Shown: positions 21,515 to 35,554, counted from the first letter of the stretch. The stretch: 64,000 bases of DNA from Branchiostoma floridae (GCF_000003815.2 NW_023365769.1:43424-107423), one strand, 5' to 3'. Numbers and translations are program-made. Notes: a model not told the origin generated them from the letters alone.

Positions 21515-24500
21515 TAGAAGCCCTGTAATGACAAAAGAAACAGGGAAAAAAGACTGGTAAGCAAGAGTAAATGGATGGACGAAAGTCTCCGAACAACGAC
21601 TAAAAAGCTTAAAGGTAACATATTACTGACTTGTGTAACACGTTTATGTTGTTAAACATAGCTTTACTGTGAAGTTTTGAAGGCTAAGAACTATCATCTT
21701 CTATCTATCTAGCTGTCATCATCTATCATTAATCTTCTATCTTGTCCTAAGAAATGTAATCGGAATAGGTCTGGATCAAATGCATCATCAAACTTACAGC
21801 TGCGACAACTGTTGCTGTGCCAGGAGGAAGTATTCACACAGTTATCCAACCTTTGATACTAAAGTAAATATTTTTTCGACCTAGGTATAAATGACTGATA
21901 AACCCTGCAATATTTGAACGTGTGCACGAAGCTGAAAAGAACGGGTGCAGTACCTAATAGTTCCACATGATGGCACTTCAGCACCCTGGAAAATCAGCTG
22001 AGATCGGAAAAAAGATTCATTTTCTACAGAAAACACATTGCAAAACACAAATTCTATAACCTTGGCAAATAAAGGGAAATATTTTCATTCAAACATAAGA
22101 ATATTGTCTTTTTGGGGATCAATGATTCTAAGGAGATTGTGATAAAGATTTAAAAGTGTTTGGTGTTTCACTCTATAATCTCTCAAATCATAATCCATTA
22201 CACTAGAAAACAGGTCTATGTTATTTACTTTTCTTATCCCACACTTTCTCATTATGTACTAGTAAATACAAACAGTTTATCCAAGCTTTAAATCTATTCT
22301 ATATTAGCTAAAATGGAGACTCATTAAAAATCTAGATCCATTGAAATTAGGGTATAGAATGTGATCAAGAAGCACAAACAGATTGTACTGATATAATCAG
22401 ATGCTGTTTAATGTCTTGGCAGGCAAATCTGACTGTAGAATCACATGAATCAGTAGCTTAAATCTCATCATCACCCCGCTGTGGCCATGAAATATTAACA
22501 GCCATCCTTCACACCTACATGTAGATGGGGTCCTAATCTTTGCCCAGGGCAGCCTATATTAGGGTGCTTTTGAGTCATCACACCATCTAGTGAAGGAGGC
22601 TGCAGATTTCTCATGAAGAACAGAAACTGGAAAGACATATTCAACGTGAGTATCCATTTCCTTTCTTCTTCAGTTAGTGTTTGTTTCACTTATATTCAAT
22701 GTGAAAAAAAATGATGCATTACATTGAACCTTCCAGTATCATTTTGACATTCATTTTGATCTGATGCAGCTAAAAACATGCATGTTTGTAAATGAAATAT
22801 AAAATGATTTCAACATAGATTGTTTTTGGCGACAACATAAACATCAGCATGCCATTTTCTTGAGCAGAATTTTTTTTCAATTCCAGTCTTGAGTGTATGA
22901 TAATCAAATGTATTGCAAACTGTTGTAGGTTTCCAAATTGACGAAAATTCCAAGTCCAGATTTTATTAATTCCATGGTCTGAAGTTCTTCCGTGTAACTC
23001 TAGTTCACGTATATGCTAACGAAAATATGATGAAATTCAATTAAGAAATGAAATAAAAGATGTGGCATGAAATTTTAAAAATTTTAAGAATGCAGTTTCA
23101 GATCAAAAGATAGAAAAACCATGTCCTGCCCCTTTGTTGTCTACTGAGGCAACTAACCTGCAACCATTGGTACCAAATGGACCTGTGCCGTTGTTTGTCA
23201 GGTGGGCGGAGCTACAGGTACGCAGTGTTAGGGTAGCTCAGCCAACCAAGACAGGTGTATGGGTCACTGCATTGCTGGTATGGTTTGGGGGTGGTATCTT
23301 CTAAATTTACTCTTTTACAAATTTTACACAAATGTACAGTTTTAAAGGCACAGATTTGTTAGGTCCACCCTTTCTTCTGTTGTCACCAAAGTTTTCCACA
23401 ATATCATGTATTTCCTGAGCCAGAGAAAATTACTGTATTTTACAGAAGAAAAGAACATTTTGGCATGATCCCAGGCAGCTGTTTCAATGGATCTATAACT
23501 GCCTTTCTTTGCTTTCCTAACAACAAACATTGTAATGATACAATGCAGTTCAAACAAATCAATATTTACTTTATGAATTGAAGCAAAATCACCACTGCTA
23601 TTCTTTGCGCATGATGAGAATGGCAACAGGTGCATGGGGCACCCCCTTTGAACGAGATATAGTGGTACAATCCAGAGGCAGTGCGCTGCACCTTTTTACG
23701 GAGCAACGCTTTTTGATTGGAAGCTTTGAGTCCCCGGTACATGGATGTTGTGTTGCATTTCAGTTGTAGAATCTTAGTACCAGAGAATTCAAAAGAGTTG
23801 ATCTTCTCGACTTTATTCCCAGCAGAGGAGTTGTGACGCTTTTGACGCTACACAGGTAAGAAGGATTTTGCTTATGTAGTAGCGGTAATCAAATATCTCA
23901 ATCACATTATGTTATAAATGCCTGTTTGGCAGGAAAGGGTTTCCCTTTACAGTGCTGTATTGTGTCACCTGCTTCTTGACTCTATAGCTTGAAGGATCAC
24001 ATTATTCTCGCTGCACCTGTTACAGCCTTTTTGATACAAGATTTGAAATGGATACTTTAAAACCTGTTACCTTTTGTGTTTGTGTGCACAATGTTGCTCA
24101 AAGATTGGTCAAATTTGTTCAGAAACTGAAATCTGGGTTAAAGATTTTCCATGCCACAGGTATCAGCTTGTTTAATGTTGACAATTTGGAAATGGCTCAA
24201 GTCATTTTGCGCTGCTCTAGACTAAGCTATGTAATCATGGCCACCCATGTATATTTCATTGGAAGCCTGGCAGCCTGAGCCAGGGAGAGGTATCAATAAT
24301 TGAAGAGAAGAGGGCAAAACTGCGCTCCCCTAAGACATTGTTCCTCGTAAAAGCTGACCTGTGTAAAAGTATTGAATAATAGGAGCCTCGCAGGCAGCTT
24401 TCTGTGGCTGTGACCAGACAAAATTGGTTTATTAGGTTTGTGGCATTGAAGCTATATAATGATATCAACATTTTTTTTTCTGAAATTACTGACAATGTTG

Positions 24501-25181
24501 ATGGTCTGCTTTCAATGTTTTATAAACGTCTAATAACTAAAAGCCTCAAACAGCATATACTCCCAGGAGATACTGCATTGCTCATACTAGAGTCAAGAAA
24601 ATGGAAAGTGTACTGCTTAGGATTATGTTCTGATAATACAACAAGAGAAAACTCTTGATTTATCTACATAATCATAAATTAATCATGCAAAAAAATTAAT
24701 TGTTTTCTGCTACTCAACTCATTTCTCCTTTGTATGTATGTACAGATATAACACAAATATTCAGATTGAGATTGAAGACAAGATTTGTTGTGGAAATAAC
24801 AACGGATGTGAATCGCAAGCAAGTACTGTATTATGAACAGCTTCAATTATCATTTATGCTGTAAGAGTCAATAAGTTTATTTGTATAGGGTGACCTCTTT
24901 GTTTAATCAGCTGACAAAATGAGTCAATGTTTAGGGAACAGTAGTACTTTCACTAATGTGCCTATAGGAGGCTGAGGTTTGCACTCCACAGAAGCAAATA
25001 CTGTAGTCTTAGAGTTCTTTCCTTTTTCAAAAGCAGGTGTGGTCCATGCAGGTCTTTTTAATACCTGCCTTGCAGACATATGTGCATTTCTAGATAAGTA
25101 GTTAAATTTGTTCAATTGTATGTAGTTGAGAACCTGGAGTAAAGGTTTCAGGTACACCTGTTATCTTACTCTTAGACTAAT
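21515..25181. other. gene-poor intergenic sequence
   Basis: AT-rich, with no supported exons. The minus-strand acceptor at 21523-21524 implies that the promoter and first exon of the LRRIG gene lie somewhere in this stretch, but I could not fix their position. Confidence 0.5.
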
Positions 25182-25329
25182 AGGTTTGGGGGATACGAGT
25201 AACACATGTAGTGGCTGGGATTTCTTACAGGTGCCTCCCTCGCATTTGTAGTAGAGGTGAAAGGAGCTACATTTTGTAGCATTAAGAAATCCTGGCCACT
25301 ACAATGTACTATCCCCCCGACCGAAACCT
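25182..25329. mobile_element. palindromic MITE, 148 bp
   Basis: The left arm aggtttgggggatacgagta and following gtagtggctgggatttctta match, on the opposite strand, the right arm ending tatccccccgaccgaaacct with aagaaatcctggccactac. The arms cover almost the whole length, so the element can fold into one hairpin. No clear target duplication. Superfamily not assigned. Confidence 0.75.
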
Positions 25330-26729
25330 TTGTTTGGAGAATACTCTTCTCTTGCTTATGTGATATATATGATACCTGTAAATGTTGATATTGTTTAACA
25401 AATAAGACCAGTCAGAGAGTTAGATATGAGGAGAATACTGCAACCTAAGATTAATCCATTATGAATATTCATTATGACTCATTGATTAATGCAATGATAT
25501 GGTACATAAGGGAAGGATAGTGTCAATACATTCAATTGTAAATTAATCATGAATTGAATTATTGACAGAAAACTTGTGGCCATCTGAAATGCAGGGAGAG
25601 CAACTTATAAGTCCTCGCATCTGTCACAAAAAATATGAAACATTGTAAGTTACAAATCAGAACAGTTTTTAACATTTTTTGAGGATCCAGAATTTTGCAG
25701 TTTTGTGTATTTCAGTTGTTTGTAATTGGGCTGTTACTAGTAGTAGAAAGGACAGCAGAACAACCTTTGAGATATATGGGGAATATAAGATTATTTTCAC
25801 TGTACAATGTAGTTACTGGGTCTTTCTTTAGAGAAAAGGAAGTAAACTTGTTAGACTCCATCTTGCTCCATACTTTGTCTTTCCGAGAAGGGCTCTACAG
25901 GAAGCGCGCATTTCAATCCGATAAGTGCAGCCTGTTCTGAGAAATGCGTCCTAAAGCCAGTGAGCTCTGCTTGCTAACGCTGTGTGTGCCATATGTTGCA
26001 GAGCTATTATACCAAAGCGAGTACAACAGTACGGAAATCCTTTCTAAAGTTGCAGCATTAGCTTTGGATAAAACTGTCATTTTCAGTTGTTTCTTCCTTG
26101 GAACAGTCACTTCAAACTATGATCTTTACAGCAGCATTTCAATGCTCTAATTGCCCCAAACCTTGTAGTTTACAGTCAATACACTGACTTCCACTTGACT
26201 CTCATGTCCATCATCATTATTCTCCCTATCTATCCACTCAACTTGATATTGGACATGAGTATCAGCAGACAATCTCCGCAATAAAGATGGTTCGTCTCCA
26301 TTCTGCACAGCGGTGTGTTTATCTTCCCAGCTTTGTCGCACAAAAGCCGCCAATTACCCAGGATGGATCGGGCCCGGCGAAGCGTGCGTTAAATCTAATA
26401 GAGCCTTGAGTCCCGGAGGATTGCGGACATATTAAATGGGATCAGGGTTACGGCTGCTGCTGACCCGGCAGTCTAATCATGCCGCGACGTGACAATTTGC
26501 CGATTCAGGGGCAGGCAGGGGTGTGGGGGGTGCACGCACCTGTATTTTGAGAAAGAGGGGAGTCAGAAAATATTTCAGGTGGAAAATGTCTTTCTCTGAA
26601 ATAAAATGCAATTATGCTAGATTGTTAAAACAATGTGCAGTTCACAATTAAATGCTGAGGGGAACAACTTTGTTTACTCCTCTGTGAAGAAAGATGTAGA
26701 AAAGGAAAATATTTCTAAAAGAGATTGTT
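25330..26729. other. intergenic; contains a CpG-rich patch at 26340-26520
   Basis: Mostly AT-rich and featureless. The patch at about 26340-26520 is GC- and CpG-rich (ggatcgggcccggcgaagcg, ctgacccggcagtctaatca) and lacks stop-free splice-flanked frames, so it may be a cis-regulatory element rather than an exon. Confidence 0.35.
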
Positions 26730-26874
26730 AAGTCGTTGGGATGTAGTTTCACATTGCAATATCTTGAAAATGTTAATTTTTGAAACCCACGTTGTTGACT
26801 GAAAATCTCTAAATACCCATTTTTTTAAAACAACGAATCTAGGTTACCCCACAGATTAAGGTGAACTAGCGTTA
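26730..26874. mobile_element. foldback MITE family A, truncated copy
   Basis: The right end reads ctaaataccca, gttaccccacagattaaggt and gaactagcgtta, matching the right arms of the copies at 42180, 54718 and 58046. The left arm is missing beyond about 26735. Confidence 0.65.
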
Positions 26875-29700
26875 GTTCACAAAATAATCAGCACATAGTT
26901 GCTATGCTACAAACAATTTTGTTCACATCCTGAGGTGATAAAGAGAACAAAGAGCAGAGGTTCTGAAGCAAAACAGCTTTTATAATAATTATATTGTGCA
27001 TCACTGCAAATTCAAGCACCCTCTGTCACCTTTAAAAGGCCGCCTTGCTAAATTCTTATGGGGCAATCGTTTTCCATGAAATTGACAGCTAAAACCAGGA
27101 CAGAATATGATTATCATAACTCCATTATATCAAAATTGGACTTCACATGAATGAATAGTGAAAGCGTGCAGGATCGATAAAACAATTTAAAGGTCTCCTA
27201 AGTTGTTCAGGCTTGACAGGTGACAAGTGTTTCACTAGATAAAGCATAACCTTCAACACTACATGTTTCCAGAGTTTAGCATTGCTAATTCTGTGAAATA
27301 TAAACCTTGAAATTTATTGATTTCATTTTCCCCGTTTACATTATTGTAAAATCAATGCATGCACACAAGTCCATGATATTGCTTCTTTGCTAGATTTGTG
27401 CCATGACATCTATCGCTTATTACATCATCTTGTAGAGTTTCACTATGCAGACATGGTGTGATCAGACTTCAGCATAACGTATTGGCATTGATGACAACAG
27501 CACTTTCTGATGGCTGAGACGTGCAATTGGTCATGTATTTGCACTAAACATGATTCATTTTGAAGTGAAGTATCAAATTTCAAAATCCACCTGGATAATG
27601 GTTGAATTCATTTTGTATTTTCTTCTTCAATATAGCAAATGATCTGCTCTCTCATACACTGTGTATGAGATGACGAGGGGAAATGGAATGGGCTTGGTAA
27701 AAGTTTATTGTTGTGAATATGAGAATCTGGCTGCGGGGCAGTTGAATTTTTGAAATGAGCTCAAATGAGTCATACTTTGAACACATAACTTTTAAAGTAA
27801 ATAATATGCTAGATAATAAAATGCTATAGCTAGCTGCTGAGTTACAATAGGGAAGTCCATGTGCCTAATTAAATGATTTTGATTTTTCTTTTAAATACTC
27901 CCATTGAGATCAACAAAAGAATTCTTCTGTCATTGACAAAAGGATGTATTTTCTGACCATTATATTTTCTGACCATTGTATTTTCTGATGAATTTTCTGT
28001 TGATTTTACTAGAAATATCTCAAAGGCATTTAAAGTTACTAACTTAAAGTTAAAGGCTATAAGTTTTCAAATCAGTATCCAGAAACACATTGGAAATTAA
28101 TTTTTAAAGCTCAACCAAGTACTGTGTAACGTTATTTCTAAAGAGTGCCCCAGTTGAAGTTTGTCCAATAGTTGTTCGCATTATGATATTAATACCTGAC
28201 TGTAATTTATATGGAGAGTACTCTTTAGGGGGTTAATTTTGTGTAATGCAACAGTTACTGCTCCCTTGTCCAAGTTCAATATCAAGTATCCGATACAATT
28301 ACATTTTGAGATTCAGAGAAATATTACTAGCAGAACCGGAACACTCTCCTCTGGAGTACAATATGCCTTAAAAAGCTGAACTCCCAAGTGATATATGGTG
28401 CATAGACTTTGTGTCATACAAAGTTGGATGGGAGAAAAGTCAATGTCTCAGTTTGAAATCTTTATGGACAGTCATAATTAATTTAAAAGTAAACTCTTCC
28501 ATTCCACCCACACTGAAAAGTTTAGATTCCCCTCAGGGCCTAGTACCTGCCACCATTTATCAGAGTAGACAAGTTCTGACAGTCTCCTCCCACATAATGG
28601 AGGTGTTCGTGCTGTTAAGAATACAAACAGTACGGTCTACACTAGTTATTATGCAGGATGACAATGAGCCAGAAAATTATTACAGATCCAAATAAAGTCA
28701 AACTCAAATTTAGTACTTACAAAATTAATGGTAACTTATCAATCTATTCTCCTGTTGATCTGCTAAAAATTTTGTGGATTTGCGGCTCAGAAATGTAGTA
28801 CAGATTCTTGCGTGTTGCTTTCTGATGTAATTTCTACACATGTAGGCTGAGGAATTTATGATGATGAATGAGATTTTTAAGAGTTTGCAAAAGTTTTGAA
28901 GTACGATTTGTGTCACATTCTTTAAGGCTTTATTTCTGAAACCATAGACTGAGATTTTTCTTATTCTATTCTTTTTTTGTGGCTTTTATTTCCACCAGCA
29001 TAGATTGACCATGCATGTACACATTTTTCATAGTCCTATGTCCTCTTTTATCTCAAAGTTTAATTTCACCGTTAAGTGCAGAGGAACAGCCCTGATGTCA
29101 ATAGAACCTCAACCCTTTCCAATCATAAGCCTGTATGGAGCCAGGTTCCAAATGGCCTAGATTCTGTGACTGTCATAAAGGTCCACAACAGTATGGTAAA
29201 GGGCATTTATTGATGTAAGATTCTAGGGGTCACAGGTCAGGTTGCTGTTGCTATGTATCCAAGATGAAAACCATCAAACTGTTGCCTGAGAAGAAAATTG
29301 GGACAAACTAATATTAAGACCTTGAAATATTGATTTTTCAAAAGGACCAGGTGATTGTCATGATATACTGGAAGACAATTTGTTACAGTTCAAGAATTAT
29401 TAATGTTTCCAAAATGAACAATAATAAATAAGTCACAATCACTGATATACTGCAATGCAGCATATCCCAAGGGTTTTCTACCTGGTGGCAAGGAAACAAC
29501 ATTGTCTTCAATACACTCTGCATTTAAAGATTATTGCAGGTATAACTAGATCTGTCAGATATTTGTGATTTCTGAGTAGCCTGTACCAAACCTGTAACAT
29601 TACATATACCAGTCCAGGTACTGGGTATATGGATGTGATTTTCTTCTTACAAATATTAAGATGATTTCTATTAAAATGATATTTTTCTTTTCCGCTTTAA
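26875..29700. other. intergenic, no gene seen
   Basis: AT-rich sequence with no supported exon. A small tandem repeat of ttttctgaccatta-like units lies at about 27950-27990. Open frames are short and unrelated to known families. Confidence 0.45.
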
Positions 29701-30620
29701 AAAAATCAATTGTAGAACGGAAAAGAAAATTTGTGCACAAAGGAATCTTTGAATGGTGCAAGTATTAGAAACACATTGTATATTGGAAATGTTGTGGAAT
29801 AGACATGACCGAGAATGGCTAGTTTATTTCAATACACAATAAAATCACACCATTAATAACATGTCTTTGCAGCCGCTACAGGACTGAATTGAGACAAAAT
29901 TTACAGTTATAAAATTTTGTAAGTACTGTAAATGCATTTGAGTTCGCGAAGATTTAATTTCACTGTAGCGGGAAAATGATCTTTTTGCGGTGGTTTTAAT
30001 TTTGCGGTAGCACCATGCACTGAAGTCTCTTATAACCATGGAAAAATGTTTGCCGTGGTTTTAATTTCGTGGTGAAGCGGTGCCAAAAAGTAATGCATTT
30101 ACAGTATTCTGCATTGAGATATACGACTGTCGTGCACAATCATGATCAGAATAGATACTTTAACACGGGTAAACTAAGTCACAATCATGATCAGAATAGA
30201 TACCGTAACACATGTAAACTAAGTCAAGAAAATGCTCTTCAAAGTTCTCCAACTGCAGACTGAAAGGTACCCACCTAAGCCATTACATAGACTTGGCATT
30301 TTGCATTCTAACAAAAATAGAAAAAATCAATTGTGAAACAAAAGAAAATGGAGGGGATTGTGCAAGTATGAGAAATTATTGTAAATGTTGCCAAATATGA
30401 ATGATAATAAATGTTTTGTTTCAATACACAATGAAATCAATAACATGTCATTGTAGCCACTACAGGGCTTTATTGAGACACAATTTACAGTTATAAAATT
30501 TCTTAAGTATTCCGCAACAATCGTGATCAGAATAGATACTGTAAGACATGTAAACTAAGTCAAGAAAATGCTCTTCAAAGTTGTCCAACTGCAGACTGAA
30601 AGGTACCCATCTAAGCCATT
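29700..30620. repeat. two-copy tandem duplication
   Basis: The segment from about 29700 to 30290 is repeated from about 30325 to 30620. Shared landmarks are tttcaatacacaa, cagttataaaatt, gatcagaatagatac and caactgcagactgaaaggta. Within the first copy gatcagaatagatac is itself present twice (about 30145 and 30192). The first copy is longer because it holds the MITE at 29926-30104. Confidence 0.85.
29926..30104. mobile_element. Tc1/mariner-type MITE, 179 bp, TA target
   Basis: With the flanking TA the ends are a perfect 15-bp inverted repeat, TACTGTAAATGCATT at 29924-29938 and its complement at 30092-30106. The duplicated copy of this region at about 30510 reads cttaagtattc with a single TA and no insert, so the empty site is seen in the same window. 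The inside carries repeated ggttttaatttcgtgg / ggttttaattttgcgg words. A decayed relative is at about 40947. Confidence 0.85.
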
Positions 30621-32250
30621 AGCAGACATGCACTAGGGACACCCCTGCTCTTGTCAGTACTGAGGAGGAGAGCAGCCTGCAGGCAGAACAAATAAAGTTA
30701 ATGGTGTGTGGGGGATGGTACATGTCAGTGAGTGATTACATCATATGGCTGATTTTTGGGACGTGCCCGGTGTACGGCCATCAGTCGTCGATATGCATCG
30801 CGTTCAGACAAATTGCTCGTTTTGGCAAAGATTGGATCACACCACCGCTGTGATTCATGACTCAATGTTCTGTTACTGTAACTTGTGAATTCTTGTGGGA
30901 AGCAATTTGGAATGACTCAAAATCGTATTTCATATCCTAACATACAAAATGTATGCAGCGGTGAAAAGTGTTTTGATAGCTGATGCAGTATGATGGAGTC
31001 GATGATTCCATTTTTGTACAATTTGCCATATTTTGAATTTCTGACTGCTTATTTTCACTAAAAATAAAAAACAAGATAAACTTGAGTAAATTAGTTTGAT
31101 CCTGCAGTTACATATAGACTATTACTATACCACAGTCTTTATACTAAGAAACTCTATCAAAACGCTATAAGTCCAATTGTCTGACACAATATCAAAACAT
31201 GTTCAAAATTGTGTGGAAATTTTCATTATGCTCTTTATAAACTCACCTTTGATATTTTATGCAACTACTGTATCCCATTTTTCAATGTCAGTTCTGTTTC
31301 TGTTATGATTAATATGAACAACTGCAAGCAATAAGATTATGTATTTTTCTGGTGCTGAAAAATGGCTCAGTCTACATTAAACCTGCTTTACATTTACTTT
31401 GTAACATCTTTAAGCTATTTTTTGTTATGGCTAGCTAATATTTCATACTCACTGTAAGTCACTGGCATACATGTGTTTGAAATTACTTCCCAGTGCAATC
31501 TATTCACATTACTAAAATCTCTCTCGTTAGCATGCTATTTTCATGATGATTACTTAGAATAGCCTTCAATGGTACTAAAATCAGCACAATCAGCTAATTT
31601 TGTCCTACCCTACTGACTATGCAGCATTATGATGATATCTGAACTCATTTTGCATCATTCCTGTTCCCATAATGCTACATAAATTCCTGCCCTTGGTGCT
31701 GAAAGCTGTTGTGTTCCTTGATTTCCGATACTTTTACTGAGCAAGTTTCTCTGCTGGGTCCAATTTCCTTACTACTCTCACAATCAAGATTATACACAGT
31801 GGAGTTGTTTATTGGAATTCTATACAGAACCTTGTGTATTACTTTAACATTTCTGTGGTGCTGACATTATTTCCACACACTGCACATGTTAACGTTAACA
31901 GTATTGTAAAATGCATCTTGTCCATAGTTCTTTCATCACAACACATCTTATGAAATTGTTAAAAGAATTTCCAAGTGTTTTTACTCCTGTTAAGCATGCA
32001 AAGCCAAAAATGTTTTGCTATGCACTCATCTGTCTGTCACACTAAATTCTGCCAGCGGACATCCCAAAGTGAGAAGCTACAATATGTAACAGTTGCATGT
32101 TTTATCCATGATCTTTAATATTTTGTGAGACAATTATGTCTCTTTCAGTCATTTTGAAGTCTACCACTGGACTACAAGTCGCCCATTTCAAAAGAAAATA
32201 TCTCAAGTTTATCTTAAGAATTCATGCCAACTGAAGTACCATTTATGTGG
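30621..32250. other. intergenic; CpG-rich patch at 30740-30860
   Basis: The patch includes gggacgtgcccggtgtacgg and cgtcgatatgcatcgcgttc in otherwise AT-rich sequence, with no coding support. The rest is featureless. Confidence 0.35.
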
Positions 32251-32254
32251 GAAA

Positions 32255-32385
32255 GGTTTCTTTTGCCTTGCAAATATCTTAAGTCCCATTCCTTTTGCCT
32301 CTCAAATGTCTTAAGTCCCATATCTTTTGCCTTTCAAATGTCTTAAGTCTCATTCCTTTTGGCTTGCAAATGTATTGAGTCCCAC
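32255..32385. repeat. short tandem repeat, about 40-bp unit, 3-4 copies
   Basis: Units resemble ccttttgcctctcaaatgtc followed by ttaagtcccat. Copies diverge by a few substitutions, for example ttggcttgcaaatgtattga in the last. Confidence 0.8.
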
Positions 32386-32399
32386 AGACCAAAACTGAT

Positions 32400-33290
32400 A
32401 TTTTCTAGACTGGTATATAATGGCTACAGTAGCATGCAAAAGGCACTGTAGATTTCCAAGGTCTGTCAGAGATTAAATCTGAAGCAGGAACATGAACATG
32501 TTTAATGCAGGGCTGCAGTCAAATATGAATGGCTCTGGGGCCAGTATTCTTCACATAACGCGCTGCTGCAATGACTGTTTCTATCACTCGGGAAAATCAA
32601 ACAACTCCAACAGGCTGTTATGGTGCCCTGCGGCATGCACTGATCTGCAGCCATCCGCACTCAATCTGTCACAATATCCGTGCAGCCACCTCAATATCAT
32701 CCGCAGCTCGCGCAATTTGTTGTCTCTGGCAAATTGTACCTGCGGAGACGCCCCATTTGCATGGTGACACGCGTCACAGCGGCATCAAGACGGAAACAGC
32801 GTGTAATCCCCAAGTATGACAACATTGTTTGATACATTCAACAAATTCTGCCCCATCCATTTGGAAAGCTGGAGATACCATCATTCCCCAAAGTCCTCCC
32901 CGCTTTGATACATGTATTCTTCAGCCCGAGGGAGCAAAGTTGGGCACCAACAGATCAATTACACTGTTGCAATCTCTATGCAGCCGTGCTTCTTGTCATC
33001 GAGGGTCACAGGTTGAGCCAGAGGTTACCCCAGGAGGGAAAAGGCGTACATTCCGGTCACAGTAACCTTGACAGCGGGATATTGTGTGCTGTTTGCAGCT
33101 CTCCATAAAGTGGCTTACATATCAAATTCAGTTCAGCTTTTGAAAGCACAACTTTAAGCTCTTATGGAAGGAAAAGGAAGAAAATAAGTGTTTCAGGCAC
33201 AACTGTGGCATCGGCGTCTCCTATAGATGTACATACATGATTTTAACTTATCACTAATGCCTATCAATACCACTCAATGAAATGCAAGTT
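32400..33290. other. CpG-richer intergenic patch, possible regulatory element
   Basis: From about 32500 to 33080 the sequence is richer in GC and CpG than its surroundings. It includes an octamer word (atttgcat, 32755-32762) followed at once by the inverted repeat gtgac-acgc-gtcac (32764-32777). No splice-flanked coding frame or family match was found. Confidence 0.3.
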
Positions 33291-33294
33291 CTGT

Positions 33295-33745
33295 AGCTTG
33301 TCCATGGTTCTACATTTCCTTCAGCAATCTTCTAATGTTCAATATCATCATACATGCTGGCCATGTCCATGGTACTAGTTTTCCTTCATTAGCAATCTAT
33401 TAATGTTACCTTAATATGTCAAACACACTGGTCCTGTCCATGGTGCTGAATTTCCTTCATGCAATGTAATGTTGCCTTATTCTATGCATACTGGTTCTGT
33501 CCTTGGTGCTACATTACCTGCAGGTTTCTACTAACATTACCTCATACCATACACACTGGTCCTGTCCATGGTGCTGCATTTCCTGCAGTAGTCATCTAAT
33601 GTTAATGTATACTATACGCACTGTTCCTGTTCATGGTGCTAATTTTTCTTTAGCATCAATCTAATGCTACATTAAACAATGTTTGCTGCTCCATGGTGCT
33701 GCATTTCCTTCATTAGCCACCTAATGCTACCTTATGCTATAACTT
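33295..33745. repeat. degenerate minisatellite, about 64-bp unit, about seven copies
   Basis: Each unit carries gtccatggtgctgcatttcc, a ttcattagcaatctaatg segment and a cacactgg segment. The copies are diverged, so this is an old array. Confidence 0.85.
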
Positions 33746-35550
33746 AATACACTGGCCGTATCTTTGTCTCCGAAAGTATGTTCAATATCTGACAAAGATT
33801 AAAGGGGAAAAAGTGCTGCTTTGAGCCCCAAACTTTAATTGTTCAATTCATCCACAGCATAACTCCAGGCAGAGAATTCTATTTCATTTGATACTCCATT
33901 AGTTGTAAAGATTCACTGGAGCAGCAGGGACTCAGAAGCATGGTCAATTTTGGAGCGATTTACGGTATAAGCATCTGTATTGAAGGAGGTACTCATTCAA
34001 CCATTCATAAAAGGTCTTGAGTTTCTCACAGCTTTTTGCACCCAAACTTTCCCCAGCTTACTGTTCCAGCACTATTGCGTCACTTCTGTGAAAGATAGGC
34101 ATAGTCTTGCATGGACAGAATGAGCAATGAATTTGATTCAGTATTGGACCCAATCTACAAGTTCATTTCTTTCTTGGCAGCCAGAGAAAACTGGGGAGTT
34201 GATTGATGTACTCCTACACTCAATGGTAAGCTCTTGATATGATGAAAGCTTCCTGTGCGCCAGCTAAGGAATATTCCACCCAATTCATCCCACATGCGTA
34301 ACCTTTAGCTCTAAGACAGCAAATTAGGAGACTTGGGAGCATTTTAAGATAAACACGTTCAGCTGCTGCCGCACACTTGATGCATCCTGACAGCAGATAA
34401 CAAGTGAAGGAAATTGCACCTTGATAGTTGACTGTGAAAAATTTACATTGACATTTTTACGGAAGCCTCCCTTGATGATGCTACAAGTCATAAATGGCTT
34501 TGCCAAGAACATTTTCCGGCACAATCTTATTTCTATCTTTGCACCACAGGAAGTAAGGTGTACTCTGTAAGTAGTTAACCATAATTTGTTCTGTCAAAAC
34601 ACATTATATGCAGGTATATCTGTACCCTTTTGATAGATATGCTTGGAGCCAATAAGTACACCTTATCTGAGTTAAGGAAAAACATGCTAATATTTTTGCC
34701 TGAAGTCCCAGGTTTGCAAAGATAAGGCAGTAGAGACAGGAATTTAGATTTATTTGGAATTTCTTGCTTTTGTTCATCGTTTAGACATGGTGATTGCTTG
34801 TGCTGATGTTCAGAATTATTCATTTTGGCATCAAAAGTTCAGTGATACTTCTTTTAAACAGTACTTTTAAATAGTTACAAAAATAAGCAGCAAATTGAAA
34901 AAGGGTTTACTTAAATTGTCACTTAAATGGCTATCATTCTATCAACTCTATAATATTTCATTTCAATGTGCATTTTAAATTGTCTGTTTGATGTATATGC
35001 ATCGTGCAGAAGAAATTGATGTCTCCATTTTATTTGCATATTCATTTGGCATAAATGTTGCCACAGTTTTGTGGCCTATGAGATGAGAGTGACACAGGTG
35101 TCTCCTAATTGGACTTATTAGGCATTAATTGGACCCACTACTCCTTTAGCCCTTATCAGTCATCAGCATTCCTACTACAGACATATGGAACACAATCAGT
35201 GGATTTTCAGAGCATCAGGAGCATCTCTAAATCCTGCCCAGGATTTCTGCTAATTTCCAAAATTTCATCACTCATTAGGTAACAGCAGTTAGATTATGTC
35301 TTAAAATTTGTGATTCATTTTTTCCAAAGGAGAATAAGATGTGTCCAAAGATGTGTGCTAATTCAGCAGCAAAATCTAAAAGTTTCATATGTCATTGGAT
35401 AGAACACATCTGATAATAGTGGCATAGAAATAAATGTTACTGCTTTTTTTGCAAAGCTTTATGGTACAGTGTCGCTTCAGTACACCAGGCTAACTCCAGC
35501 TTCCTATGGAGGCATATCTTATTTTAAAATAATTCATGTTCCTTATGAAT
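33746..35550. other. intergenic, no gene seen
   Basis: No supported exon, RNA gene or repeat. Modest GC enrichment at 34150-34550. Confidence 0.4.
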
Positions 35551-35554
35551 TTAG

